From Heligmosomoides polygyrus polygyrus (lineage: Eukaryota > Nematoda > Chromadorea > Rhabditida > Heligmosomidae), in contig OX377202.1 in assembly GCA_947396885.1 (NCBI GenBank), forward strand, positions 31,425,407 to 31,489,406: a stretch of DNA of 64,000 bases, written 5' to 3'. The notes under the pieces were generated by a model. It ran no database searches, had not been told where the DNA came from, and saw only the letters and a list, made by a program, of their open reading frames with translations. The position numbers were made by a program, and so were the translations under genes. Positions 28,695 to 39,700 of this stretch are shown here, piece after piece; within the stretch, counting starts at the first letter, position 1, and every line of letters starts with the position of its first letter.

Positions 28695-31600
28695 GCTCAT
28701 AACTCTTTTAAGTTTGAACTGTTCCAGAAACTGTTGGCAACATTCGATTCGTCTCCTCGAGCTCTACAAAACCTTGCATAAAACTTTACCAGGCCATCGC
28801 GTTTTCGCCGTGGGTGGCCTAAAAATAACTTCAGCAGGCTTTTGCGATTGGAGCACCTTATTTTCCAGGACATGCATGTGACGTGCAGTGTTTTCGGAGT
28901 ATTTCAAGCACGGCGTGCGTTGTCCGTGCTCTGTCATGTCTGGAATGTTCCAAGAGTGGCCGTGCACAATGCATATAGGATCGAACCTATCAATCGAATG
29001 GGCGGAAGCATGTCCACTGGGTTTCTATCTTCACTTAATGGAAAATGTAAAGCCTTCAAGACTATCTTGCACCGTTTGGAGAATTTTATAAGAAATTTCC
29101 GGCCGTCCTATTTAGGATTTGCTCCAGTCAGTCCGACGAGCCTTTGGAGTGTGCCGGAAACAATGCATGTAGGATCGAACCTATCAATAGAGTGAGCGGA
29201 AGCGGTTCAAATGTCGTGCTAAACAGCAAAGCTTACCCTCTTTAGGTGCTTTAGTGCACACACTGACAGCAGCTTATACAAATGAAGAGGTTTTAAGAAG
29301 CGAGAAGAGAGAGTGCGCCGTGAAAATGCATATACGATAGAACTGTTTCAAATTAGATTAGATTAGAAAATTTCTCCCGCCCTACTCAGGAATTCCTGTA
29401 CTCTGTTCCGGGGAGGCTTTAGAATACGCTGTGAACAATGCATATAGAATAGAACCTATCAATGGAGTGGGGCGACCGCTCGCAAATGCACGCGTGGGCG
29501 AGTTCGTAGCGCAATAACTCTATCATGTTCAAACCGTTTCGGCTGCAACTCGAGGGCTTTGAAGGCAGTGCAAGGTTCTTGACGTGTGCTAAAGCCCAAC
29601 GGTGTAGCTCATTGATGGACTAAATTACAAGGCTCCGAAAATGCAAATGAGGCTTGTGCGACCCAATTTTTCCGATTTCGGTCCACCACTGCGCGAAGAC
29701 ACGGCGAGCCAAAGGCATACAAATACGTATGCGAGCAGAACACCTAAGGTGCTTTAAGACGATGTGCTCGCAACTCCCCAGCTGCCTAAACTGCCTTAGC
29801 CCCATCTTCTATTTTAGGGCGGCGGACTGTGCGGTTGATGTTTCCTGAAATTTTACTCACCCACATTTGGGTTTTCGACAGTCCCAATAATTCACTACGA
29901 AAAGCTCTATCGAAAGGTGTCATACACGACCAATTTCAAGGAAATCGATTTTTTGACAATTTCCCATCAACGTGGGCGCCATTCGCCGAGCCGGCGCGGG
30001 CGATGACGTCATCGAAAACCGATATTTTCGAAATTGGCCAAATTTCCTCGTGCAAACTTCGTCCAAAATCATTTAGGCGATTATTTTGGGAGCTGATTAC
30101 GAATCCTACGTCTGTTTTTGAAAATTCCGCCAATTTCAGTAGGTTACTTCCCGTTTGAGGGTGGTCGGGTCCGGACCACCGATCACCCTCAGTTGTCGGT
30201 ATGGGCGGTTTCCTGCCGTAATCGTCCGAATGAACTTCGGCATCGTGTTCAGCATCCCGAATAAGTCCCGCCCCTATACGAAGATTGAACAAAATCGGTG
30301 ATTCTGACCCGACCACCTCCAGTTATCCAGAAGAATATCCAAAACCTTCCAAAATCGGCAGAATTTTCAAAAAACGGAAATCGGGTTCGTAATCAGCGCT
30401 TCAAATAACCTCTAGATGATTTTGCTTGGCCCCATTCGATAGCGCTTTCCATGGTGAACAGAAAGGTTCCACTGAGAGTGTCGAACACTCAAACTTGGGC
30501 GAATAATGGCGCAGGAAACTTCAACGCTAAAACTCCGCCGCCCTAAAATGGCAGCTGGTGCTAAGGCAGTTTAAACTGCTAGGAAGCTGTAAGCATCTCG
30601 TCTTAAAGCAACTAAAGTGTTCTGCTCGCGTGCACATTTGTAGGCCAGTAGCCTATCTGCGTCTTCCCGCAGGGGTCGACTGAAATTGGAAAAAGTCGTG
30701 TTGCACAAGGCTAGCCTGCATATTTGCACTGCTGTAACTTTGTCTAATCATAAGCTACATTGCTGTATTTCAGTGCGCTACTAGAACATTTTACTGCCTA
30801 CAAAACCTACAAGCTGCAACAAGAAAGATTGACATATGACACAGTTTTCGTGCTCAGAACACACCCGCCCATGCAATTTAGCACAACAACGTTCGATGTT
30901 CTCCTTGCTCTTACTCACCTATATTGCAGTTTTCCCAACTCACAGTAACACCATTCAATTCAGCACGAAAAGCTCTATCGAACAGTGTCAAGCATGGCCC
31001 AATTCGACGACACCGATTTTCGATGACGTCATCGACCTTCTGCCGCGCCTTCGAGTCGCCTCGCCTTTGATGCGAAATTGTCAAAAAACCGATATTCCGA
31101 GAATCGATTGAAACTGGTACCGTTCGATAGCGCCTTCCATGCTGAACAAAACGGTACCACGGTATTGTCGAGCAATCAAACCTGGGCGAGTAAGAGCGCA
31201 AGAAACTCTAACCGCTATCTTCCGCCGGTTTAAAGTGGCAGCTGCAGCTAAGGCAGTTTAGAAAGCTGAGGAGTTCTGAGAAAGTCTTTGTGACGTACCT
31301 TGAGCGCTCTGTTTGCACACGCATTTCAAGGCGGAGTGGCGTTATACCCCCCGCCCTTTAAACAGGGGCGTGGCAAATGTCTGCGTCTCCACTATCTCTT
31401 CAGGCAGCCACTGGACTCTCAAGCAAGCCCACGGGGTTGGGGGTGGGCGGGCCAGGGGGACGCGGGGGTAGAACGCTCGACCCCCGCATTTCAAGACCGT
31501 TTGCTCGCCGAGTCTTCCCGCAGTGGTCCACCGAAATCGGAAAAAATGCGTCACACAAGCCTCATCTGCATCTTCGCATCTCTGTAACATTGCCTCTTCC

Positions 31601-32410
31601 TAAGCTACACCGCTTTACTTTAGCGTACTACCGTTTTACTGCTTACAAGACTCACGAGTTGCAGCCGAAACGATTCGAACTTGACAGATTTATTGTGCTC
31701 CGAAAAGGCCCTCGCGTGCAATTTGCGAGCGATCGCTCCCTCGATTGAAAGGTTCGACTATATATGCATTGTTCACGGCGCACCCCAAAGGCTAGCTGGA
31801 GAGCCCTAGAGCAATTCCTTAGAAGGGCGGCTAAAAATTTATGATAGAACTCTCCAAACGCTCACTCTACCAATTGTCGAACCCATTCGATTATTCGACT
31901 GATAGATTCATCTCTATACGCATTGCACACGGCGCACACTTAACGTCTCGCTGGGACAGATTGGAGCAATTCCCGAGTAGGGTATCTGGAAATTTCTGAT
32001 AAAATTCTCCAAACGTTTTGAAATATTCTTGAAGGCTTTATATTTTCCATTAAGTGAAGATAGAAACCCAATGGGCATGTTTCCGCCCATTCGATTGATA
32101 GGTTCGATTCTATATGCATTGTGCACGGCGCACTCTCGGAACATTCCAGGCATGACAGAGCAATGACAACACGCGCCATGCTTGAGATACTCCGAAAACA
32201 CTGCACGTCACATGCACGTCCTGGAAAATAAGGTGCTCCGATCGCAAAAACCTGCTGTAGGTATTTTTTAGGCCACCCTCGGCGAAAACGCGATGGCCTG
32301 GTAACGTTTTATGCACGGTTTTGTAGAGCTCGAGGAGACGAATCGAATGGTGCCAACAGTTTCTGAAACTGTTCAAACTTAAAAGAGTTATGAGCATGCG
32401 ACGAACCGTC
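28647..32410. mobile_element. Large composite inverted-repeat (foldback) element, ~3.8 kb
   Basis: The left half (28647 to about 29925) and the right half (about 30430 to 32410) are mirror images in segment order. The block with AACTCTTTTAAGTTTGAACTG and TTTTCCAGGACATGCATGTG at 28700-28880 recurs inverted at 32200-32400. The AATGCATATAG...CGAACCTATCAATCGA block occurs at least three times per arm. The GGGCGGCGG / TTCGACA / AGCTCTATCGAA block at 29810-29925 recurs inverted at 30430-30548 and again both ways at 30960-31180. A 14-bp palindrome CGATGACGTCATCG marks both centres (30001-30014 and 31021-31034). No transposase is encoded. Confidence 0.75.
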
Positions 32411-32505
32411 TTTTTGACCGCGCGACGCGGGCGGTATTGTAGCAGTCTCCTGCCCATATGCCTCATTTCTTAGTTGCAAAGAAGTAGCCATGAAATTAAA
32501 TTATT

Positions 32506-32651
32506 ATAGAAGCTGTTAGGAGGATGTTTAGTTGCGATCAAAACTCTTGCGCCAGGCGGGACTCGAACCCGCATCTTCTGCTTTCCGGGCAGCGATGTTC
32601 GCCTTACACCGAGTTTTGATCTCAACTAAACATCCTCCTAACAGCTTCTAT
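32506..32651 (-). repeat. tRNA-headed SINE-like unit arranged as a foldback
   Basis: Two 41-bp arms (32506-32546 and 32611-32651), inverted and matching at 40 of 41 positions, enclose a minus-strand tRNA-like core. The core has an A-box-like GGTGTAAGGCG, a B box GGTTCGAGTCC within the GCGGG-loop-CCCGC T arm, and the acceptor 3' half CTGGCGC. The acceptor 5' half is missing because the inverted arm replaces it. Confidence 0.75.
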
Positions 32652-32827
32652 CTTCTATAACAGCCGCTCTAGGCTTAAGCAAAAATGAAAAACATCATTT
32701 CTACGAAGGCCTTCAGCTTAACCGGTTCCATGCTGATGTCAGCGGCCGCCTCATCCCGATATCACGGGTGAGTGCTGATAGGCGAGATTGCTAGGAAGAT
32801 ATCGTGGATGTTCTGTTCGATCAAACA

Positions 32828-32898
32828 GCGCTGGTGGTGTAAGGCGAACATCGCTGCCCGGAAGGCAGAAGATGCGGGTTCGTGTCCCGCCTGGCGCA
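32828..32898 (+). pseudogene. tRNA-like sequence (SINE head)
   Basis: Folds as a tRNA. The acceptor GCGCTGG pairs with CTGGCGC (two wobbles), D arm GTGT/ACAT, anticodon-arm stem GCTGC/GCAGA with one mismatch and loop CCGGAAG, T arm GCGGG/CCCGC with loop TTCGTGT. Position 33 of the loop is C not T, and the T loop is off consensus, so a functional tRNA is unlikely. It is followed directly by the same 41-bp arm/body as the copy at 32506-32651. Confidence 0.65.
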
Positions 32899-32990
32899 AG
32901 AGTTTTGATAGCAACTAAACATCCTCCTAACAGCTTCTATCTTCTATAGCAGCCGCTCTAGGCTTGAGCAAAAGTGAAAAACATTAAATT
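32899..32990 (+). repeat. Body of the tRNA-headed SINE-like repeat
   Basis: From GAGTTTTGATAGCAAC through CAGCCGCTCTAGGCTTGAGC to GAAAAACAT. The same body is at 32611-32697 with a few differences. Confidence 0.7.
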
Positions 32991-33195
32991 ATTATAATTC
33001 TTCATCCTTGAAACTTTTTTCCTGCCTTCTTATGGTTAGAGAAAGAAGGCTGTGCTACACATCACAAAGGAGAGATAGTCTGATATCGTGCTTGAGGTGC
33101 GCCACGAATTCTACCCCCACGGAATAACATGACAATTTGGCAATTTGAATGCGTTGTTGAACAAGGACATGGCTAAAGCTCTAAAGCTTATTTGT

Positions 33196-33495
33196 GGAAG
33201 GATAAAATATAAAGGCCGACGCTAGTCGATCCGTTTGCGGGATGCGCCACGCATTCTACTTCTGCGCGATGTCGTGGAGGAGAATTGATTGCGTATTTGG
33301 GCTATACAATGACTTGCGACAGCAGCCGATGAGGAAGTCATCGATTCACCATTCCCACAGAAGTCTGTTACTAATTCACCGATCCGGAATCATGGATGCT
33401 TGGTTGGCTTGGACGGGAAATCCGAACGGGATATTGGGTGCACGCGACAGCCAGCACTTCCTCCGTCTGGGCTTCGCGCGTTAATTTGGACCGTA
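33196..33495 (-). repeat. Dispersed ~300-bp repeat, copy C
   Basis: Reverse-complement member of the family. Minus-strand reading has GCCCAGACGGAGGAAG, a run equivalent to AAGTCATTGTATAGCC, AGAATGCGTGGCGCATCCC and a CCTTTATATTTTATCC end. Confidence 0.8.
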
Positions 33496-34039
33496 CTGAC
33501 GGATTCTGTGCGGCTAAGGTCTTTGCTGCAGTAATTGCATGTCGAATTCGCCTATGCATTCGTAAAGAAATGGGGTTGTTGCATGGCAGGTTGGTGAAAT
33601 CTTTCTCCGTTTCACCAACACATTCTTTTAAGGTGCCTTTTTGTTTAATGGTAAAAACCTGTCGTTTGAGGATCGCTTTCAATTTTGTCCCATTAACCGT
33701 GTCGCTTTACGTGCTATGGGGTAGTAGCTAGCACTTTCAAATGTCCATTAGCTTTAATGCAAATCGCAGTGAGCGGTGCTTGTGGCGCAGTAAGAAGAGC
33801 TGGCTCTCGCGAGAACCTCGAAACAATTCAAGATTCGGGCACTGCGTAAGCAAACTAATCCTTCCTTCCCTCTAATTTGAAACTAGATCGATTGAGAATG
33901 TGATAACAAATTCCCTCCGTCGATGGATACCGCAGTTCATTGTATTGGTGAAACGCGTATTCAAATTACTTATGCGCCCGAGATCTCGAAGAAGAATACT
34001 GTTTGACTCGTCAGCAAAAAGTGATTGATTAACGCCGAC
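33496..34039. other. Intergenic, no gene identified
   Basis: Short frames only; nothing recognised. Confidence 0.4.
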
Positions 34040-35480
34040 CTTAATCCTTCACCTATCTCCTCGTTGCTCATCGAGTTGCTCAATAGGGCGCCAGCAGCGC
34101 CTCCATTCGACCCTGTCATGACCTAGAGGGCTCCAGTGGGTTCTTCTTGTTCGAGGTAGACGAAGAGCGTCATATCGTTCGTTCAAGGCTTTTGCAAGAA
34201 GATGCGTTCGTGGACATCATGGCATTCCAACCCACCTAATTTCCGGCAACTGGGCCATGCAACAGCGTCTCTGGTCTTCTAATGTCGATGAAGCTCAGCT
34301 CTACGGAGGCTTTCTCTCACTTGCGAGAATCGTGTCACCACTAGCATTGTCTTCTCGATTTCCCTTTGCGAGCGGTGATCGCCTGCTCATCCTGCCTTCC
34401 TATTCGGTTTTTGAGACCACGTTGGAGCATGAAGAAGGGTGAAACCGAGTAGATGGACACAGGGTTGGATGTTTTCGACTTTTCCTCGCTCTTGGAAGAT
34501 CCCTAAGCCTCTGGTTTCTCCTGCCTAGCTCCTCTTCGACACCGTCATCATAACATTCAGTTGCAGTGCAACGTTCCCACGTACACGATCGAAATTGGCC
34601 AGCATTCGCTCCGCTTGGTTAATGCTCTTTTTTATGAGCCCGATATCGTCAGAGAGGCGACATGGTTCAGCTGCCGGTTGTTAATCTGCATTACCATGTC
34701 ACCTCAGGTTTTCGAGGGTTTCGAGGGTAGCGCTGAGGAGCTTCGGGGATACGTTGATGAGTATGTTGTAGAATGTAGAATGTTGAGATCTTAGTCGTAC
34801 AGCTCTCGAGGTACTCTGATATGCTGAGCAGAAACAGCTTACATGGACATGGTTCGATGACCGCTTCAGTTTCGACAGAGTCGAAACTCTCTTCCACTTC
34901 AGGTCTAGAAACGTGAGGCACAGCGGCAGCGTGTGCTCTCACGATACTTCGATGAGCTTCGTCACTGTGTGCATGTGGTCGATCGTGCTGAATCCTCTCC
35001 GAAATCCGCCTGTTCGCATGGCTATCCTTCGACCAGCGTTCAGCTGACATTATTCAGAATGACTCAACTGAAAGGTTTGTAGACTACGGACTGCAGGCTC
35101 TTAGTATTGTAATATCGTGCACGTCCACCTTCTTGAAAAGGAAGACGGTCTTGCCGGCCTTCCTCTGATCGTGAGATAGAATCTTGCCGTCCATCTCACG
35201 ATCAGAGGAGGTAACTGGCAAAGATTGGCCTCAGGGTGTTGGTGGGAACTGCGGGACGTTCTTCAAGTGTTCAGCTCTTATCCCTTCGGGATCAAGGACT
35301 GTATGGTTCTTTACCGGGAAAATGACGTGTCAGATCTCGGAAGGGAGAACAGCGGCGACGACGCATCCAAGGAAGGTGACATGGGAGCATGTGGACGTGG
35401 CTTCCGAAGAAATCGAAGTAGATGCCTTGGATGACTTTCTTCGTTGCCCGTCTGGAAAATATGACGGTATGGTTAGAGCG
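34040..35480 (-). pseudogene. Second non-LTR retrotransposon type: reverse-transcriptase relic
   Basis: The minus strand carries scattered RT pieces in order across several frames: LPFQEGGRARYYNTKSLQSV with VYKPF (from the KKGD...NYRPI..LLSVLYKLF block) near 35150-35050, then SFDSVETEAVIEP (the catalytic LKKAFDSVE region) near 34880, SEYLESCTTKIS near 34820, and a C-terminal WRRCWRPIEQLDEQRGDR ending near 34045. The motif style differs from the RTE at 17-20 kb. It is heavily degraded, with much of the middle lost. The exact clade is uncertain. Confidence 0.65.
35162..35208. repeat. Inverted repeat, 16-bp perfect stem
   Basis: CCTCTGATCGTGAGAT at 35162-35177 and its complement at 35193-35208, spaced by 15 bp, inside the LINE relic. 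It looks like a local inverted duplication. Confidence 0.8.
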
Positions 35481-36593
35481 TCGGATCGGTCATCTTGAAG
35501 TTAGCGATGAAAACGTAATACGGGATAGTAAACGTGTTCAATAAACACGAGTAATAACAGCACTAAGTCAAGTTCCTTAGGTGTCCAACCCACTCTTAAT
35601 ATATGGTGAAATTAAGCAAGGCAGTCATTTTTAACGCCTCTGTGAACTGAATTTAGTATCTCGAACAGAGTTCGAATTCGACAGCTTTGCGGCGCGCATA
35701 AACCACACACTTCCCGGGTGGACAACAAATGCTAATAAAACCGATTAGCGAGGTTAATGCCCTATATTTGCACACCTATAATATCTGACTCCGTTCAGCG
35801 TTCGAATTCAACAGCGAATTCGCAATTTGGGTCCCGAATGCCTCACTCTTAGGCGTAACCGGTCGCAGTACGGACATCTTTAGCATCGTTTTTAGTTGTG
35901 ATTTTTCATTCCTGCACTTGAGTTGAAGAACTTGGAAATTACGACTGTGTTGTTTAGACTGAGGTCTTGTTGTCCGCTAGACATCTCTACACCGCTTCAG
36001 CTCTCCATTTGTCGTTCTCTTGTCGGCTGCCGAGAATGCGGACACGGATAAATGTTGACATTTGTAGAGTCCTCTACCATGGATTGGATTTACAGATCTA
36101 TTTATGATTTCTCTCTCATTCTGCCGTCGTTTCTTGATGCTAGAACCCAAATGCACATATTATCTGCACTCCGTCCTTGCTTGTCATGCGCGCTCTTTGC
36201 AGATGCCTGAAATATTTAGACTCCCACGCTTGACCCTCCATAAAACACTGTTTTCCCATGGTTAACGAATGACTTACGGCGCTATGAAGGTTACGCATCC
36301 TGAGTGAAGATTTATTGAATGCACAGCTAACGGTAGGGCGGCGCTTTCCATTTCTGATCTCTAGAATTCCGTTGAAATATAAAGCTGTAGTAAGGGAAAG
36401 AAGCAAGAAAAGTCGTTCACAACTGTGCACCCTCAACCAGCATTGCTCCGATTTATCAGCACATATGGTGCTCGCGATTAAGATTCTACCTCACGTCTCT
36501 AACAAGAAATTTGTGCTTAATTTCGAGACTGGCATATATACATATGTATCCGCTTTAGGCAGCAGGAAAAGCAGAAGCGTGCCGTCGGTGTTC
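35481..36593. other. Region upstream of the sugar transporter gene
   Basis: No gene supported. The frame of transporter exon 1 is open upstream to 36315 but has no signal or domain there and is interrupted by a likely trans-splice acceptor at 36595. Core promoter elements are not evident. Confidence 0.5.
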
Positions 36594-36595
36594 AG
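36594..36595 (+). other. Candidate spliced-leader (trans-splice) acceptor
   Basis: GTGTTCAG ends 7 nt before the ATG at 36603. A TTCAG this close to a start with no upstream exon is the usual nematode trans-splicing arrangement. Confidence 0.5.
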
Positions 36596-36602
36596 CATTG
36601 AA

Positions 36603-36774
36603 ATGACGAAAACTACGGACCGAATTCGTCTAATCGTCATCTGCCTCGCACTATCCGTCTCAGTCAACTACCAGTACGCCTTTTCCTGCACCTATACAAA
36701 CTCTGCCGTTCACTCCCTTCAACGATTTCTAAGCGAATCTAACAACACTGTGACTGACGTTGATGTTGAGGGAG
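36603..36774 (+). CDS. Transporter exon 1
   Basis: Encodes MTKTTDRIRLIVICLALSVS (TM1) and a first extracellular loop with potential N-glycosylation (NNT). Donor chosen: GTGCTG at 36775 (62-bp intron). A later GTGACC donor would leave only a 35-bp intron; without splicing, a TAG stops the frame at 36833-36835. This junction is the least certain of the model. Confidence 0.75.
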
Positions 36775-39700
36775 GTGCTGTGTTTGATGCTTCAACTGGA
36801 GGTGACCGTTGTTTCAACGACCAGCAGAAAATTTAGGTAGCAAATACTCTTGGCTATGGAACGTGGTCATAAACCTATGGTTTATCGGTTTCTTACCTGG
36901 AGTCTGGTCGAGCAGCTTGCTGATAGAGAAGTTCGGCAGAAAAGGTAAGTCTCTCGCTCTGCATGTTCACCCCACATCAATTTCGTTGCAGCGGCATTTC
37001 TTGTCGGGAACATATTGAACGCTATTGGATCTGTACTTCGATGCGCATCCATCCTCCTCGAAGAGCCTGGTATTCTCATGGGGGCAAGAGCATTATGCGG
37101 CTTCGCCACTGCAATAGCTTACTGCTCACTTGTTCTGTATCTTCAGGTAGGACCTTACCCTGTAGCAAATAAATCGAACTAATATAAAGACATATTGGGT
37201 CGTTGCATATTAAATGACCGATTTTACTACCTCAAATTCCGGTCGATTCTTCGTGCCGACGAATGTTATCGTTTCAGACACCATATACAGCTTCTAAAAA
37301 CGCAGAATCTTCGCTTTCTTAGCATTTGCAGCTTTTGTGACGCAATTGCCTTTTGTCGAATATTTTACGTCGTTTTTACAGTATAAATCAACGTGATATT
37401 CGGGGGCTCTACATACTTATATGCATAGGAAAGTGAACACAACGCCGCAGCCGCCGTAGCCCTTTGAAAGGTTTAGATCTTGAGATGAAAGTCCTCAATG
37501 ATGAAGACCGAGATAGGCCGTCATCACTCCTTAACGAAGTCCAACTCAAAGCTGTAGTGGAAGCGGATCAGCGTTAAACTGTGAGGGAGCATTTCGACGT
37601 TGACTGCAGCACTATCAGTCGCCACTTGAATGCGATCGGGAAAGTAAAGAAATTGGATAAATGGATCCCGCACGAACTGACCGCCGGGCAGATGCTGAAG
37701 CGCCACGACACCTGTGTTTCATTAAGGCTTCGCAATCTTGGGGAGCCTTTTATGGACGGATCTTGACATGCGACGATAAGTGGATCTTTTATGACAGTCG
37801 TCGTCGCTCTGCACAGTGGCTGGACATGAATGAGAGTACCAAGGAGATGCCAAAACCAATTCTCCATCCAAGAAGACCATGGTGACCGTATGATGGACAG
37901 TGGCATTACAAATTCTTGAACACTGGAGAGATGGTCACAGCATAGAAGTACTGTGCTGAAGTGGGAATGATGCACCAGAAGTTGATTAAAAAACAGCCGG
38001 CTTTGGTCGATCGAAGAGGCCCAATCCTACTGAATGACAACGCGTCCGCACGTTTAAAAAATTGTACAGAAACAGGATGAATTGGGATACGAAACTCTGC
38101 CACATTCAGCATATTTACCAAATCTATCTCCTATCGATTATCATTTCGTCCAGCATTTAGATCATCATGAGAAGGATAGAAAATCAGCAGCCAGGATGAT
38201 GTCGAAAATGGCTTCTTATGTTTTATTAATTCTCGTAGTTCTCATCCTTAAAAGGATGGAACGCCTAAGCAATCGTCACGTTTGGAAGAGCGTATTAATT
38301 GTAAAGGTGCTTATTTCGATTAACAAAATTGCTTCCAAGCAAAGATATGGTCTGTGAAGACTTTCTGTCAAAATCGGTCACTTCGTAAAATCGGCAACGA
38401 CCTAGTAATAATTAATAATGTCGAAATATTACAATGATATGCAATATAAATTGGCAATAAGATACATAAAACAAAAGCTTTGAAAACTTACGATTGTTTG
38501 TTTCCTTTTCTTACGTTTGAACTACATTATATACTGGGCAATTCTGCGCTATACACTATTCGAATGAAAATCCAGGTGAAGAGCAGCGTAATCAGAAGCT
38601 GTATAAAACGAAGGTCATGACAAAATTGGCTTAGGTATTAGGCCAAGGTACACTGACTTGACAGAACGTACAACAAGAGCAGTCCTCAAATAATTGTGGT
38701 ACCAAAACGAGAACAAACACCAAGACCTCAGCTCAAGATTCCATTGGTCCTATATTAGTTTATTAATCGTCTTGCATTCTCAATTAATAGTTTTATCATG
38801 TACGGGATTACTGTGTTTTTGACCGGTTTCATGTAATCCAAACTTACTCTATTAGCGATGCAAATTATGACGGACTATTGATGCGGTTATAGATAAAAGA
38901 CCTTATTTTCCTCATCTGCGGTTCTATACGGTCTCACAATGAAGAGGCCTTGTTTACGAACCCCACAGAAATCACGGAGAACTACGTGTACCATAAAGAG
39001 ATCGTTCGTCATCGCTTATCATATAAGTGATGTTGTACAATCTCCGGTACATGACGTAACAGGATGCGTGACGCACCTAAGGAAGGAATTGTTTGATATT
39101 GACTCTTATTTTGCATCATTATTCTATAGGGCGATACGTATACTAGCCCTTCGAGAGGTTTGTGAAAAAATACTATCGCATTCAGGAGGTTTCACCAAGC
39201 TCCATACGAGGCATGACATCGTGTTTGAATGGCCTCGTCTATTCGTTGGTCGCATTGATGGGAATAACCTTAGGAAACGACTCACTTCTGGGAGACAGCC
39301 TGCTCTATTACTTCCTCTCGGCTGTGCCACCTTGTAAGTTCACCTTTGAAACGGATACACTCCATTAGCGGTGAATGGTAATAGGGAGAAATATTGCAAT
39401 CTGGATGCAGGTATCCTGGGAGGGCGCGTCGTTGTGTCGTTCCTGCACGTACTTCTCTGGAGCCCAAATGAGACGACCGCAAAAAAAAACAAGTACCCGA
39501 AGGATCATCATGGAATCGATTGCCTTAAATGGAACGAACGACTTAACAGGCTGACAAGATCATCGTGAGAACAACTATGATAAGCTTGTGAAACAATGGA
39601 TTCGCCGTTAAACTGGGAAGTGTGGCGGCTTAATAGCGTTATTCGCCCCAAGGAGTGAAGAGACGGGCAAGAATGTTGCCTCCAGGGTAAGGTACTCAAT

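Noticed and set aside
28860..32410. Direct-repeat spacing at the foldback considered as a CRISPR-like array
   Set aside because: Repeats are inverted, irregularly spaced and long; the genome is eukaryotic.
32547..32610. Functional tRNA gene on the minus strand
   Set aside because: The acceptor 5' half is missing, replaced by an inverted arm, and no proper 7-nt anticodon loop with T33 forms.
36315..36602. Upstream extension of transporter exon 1 in the same open frame
   Set aside because: No hydrophobic or conserved sequence, and a TTCAG trans-splice-like acceptor sits just before the ATG at 36603.
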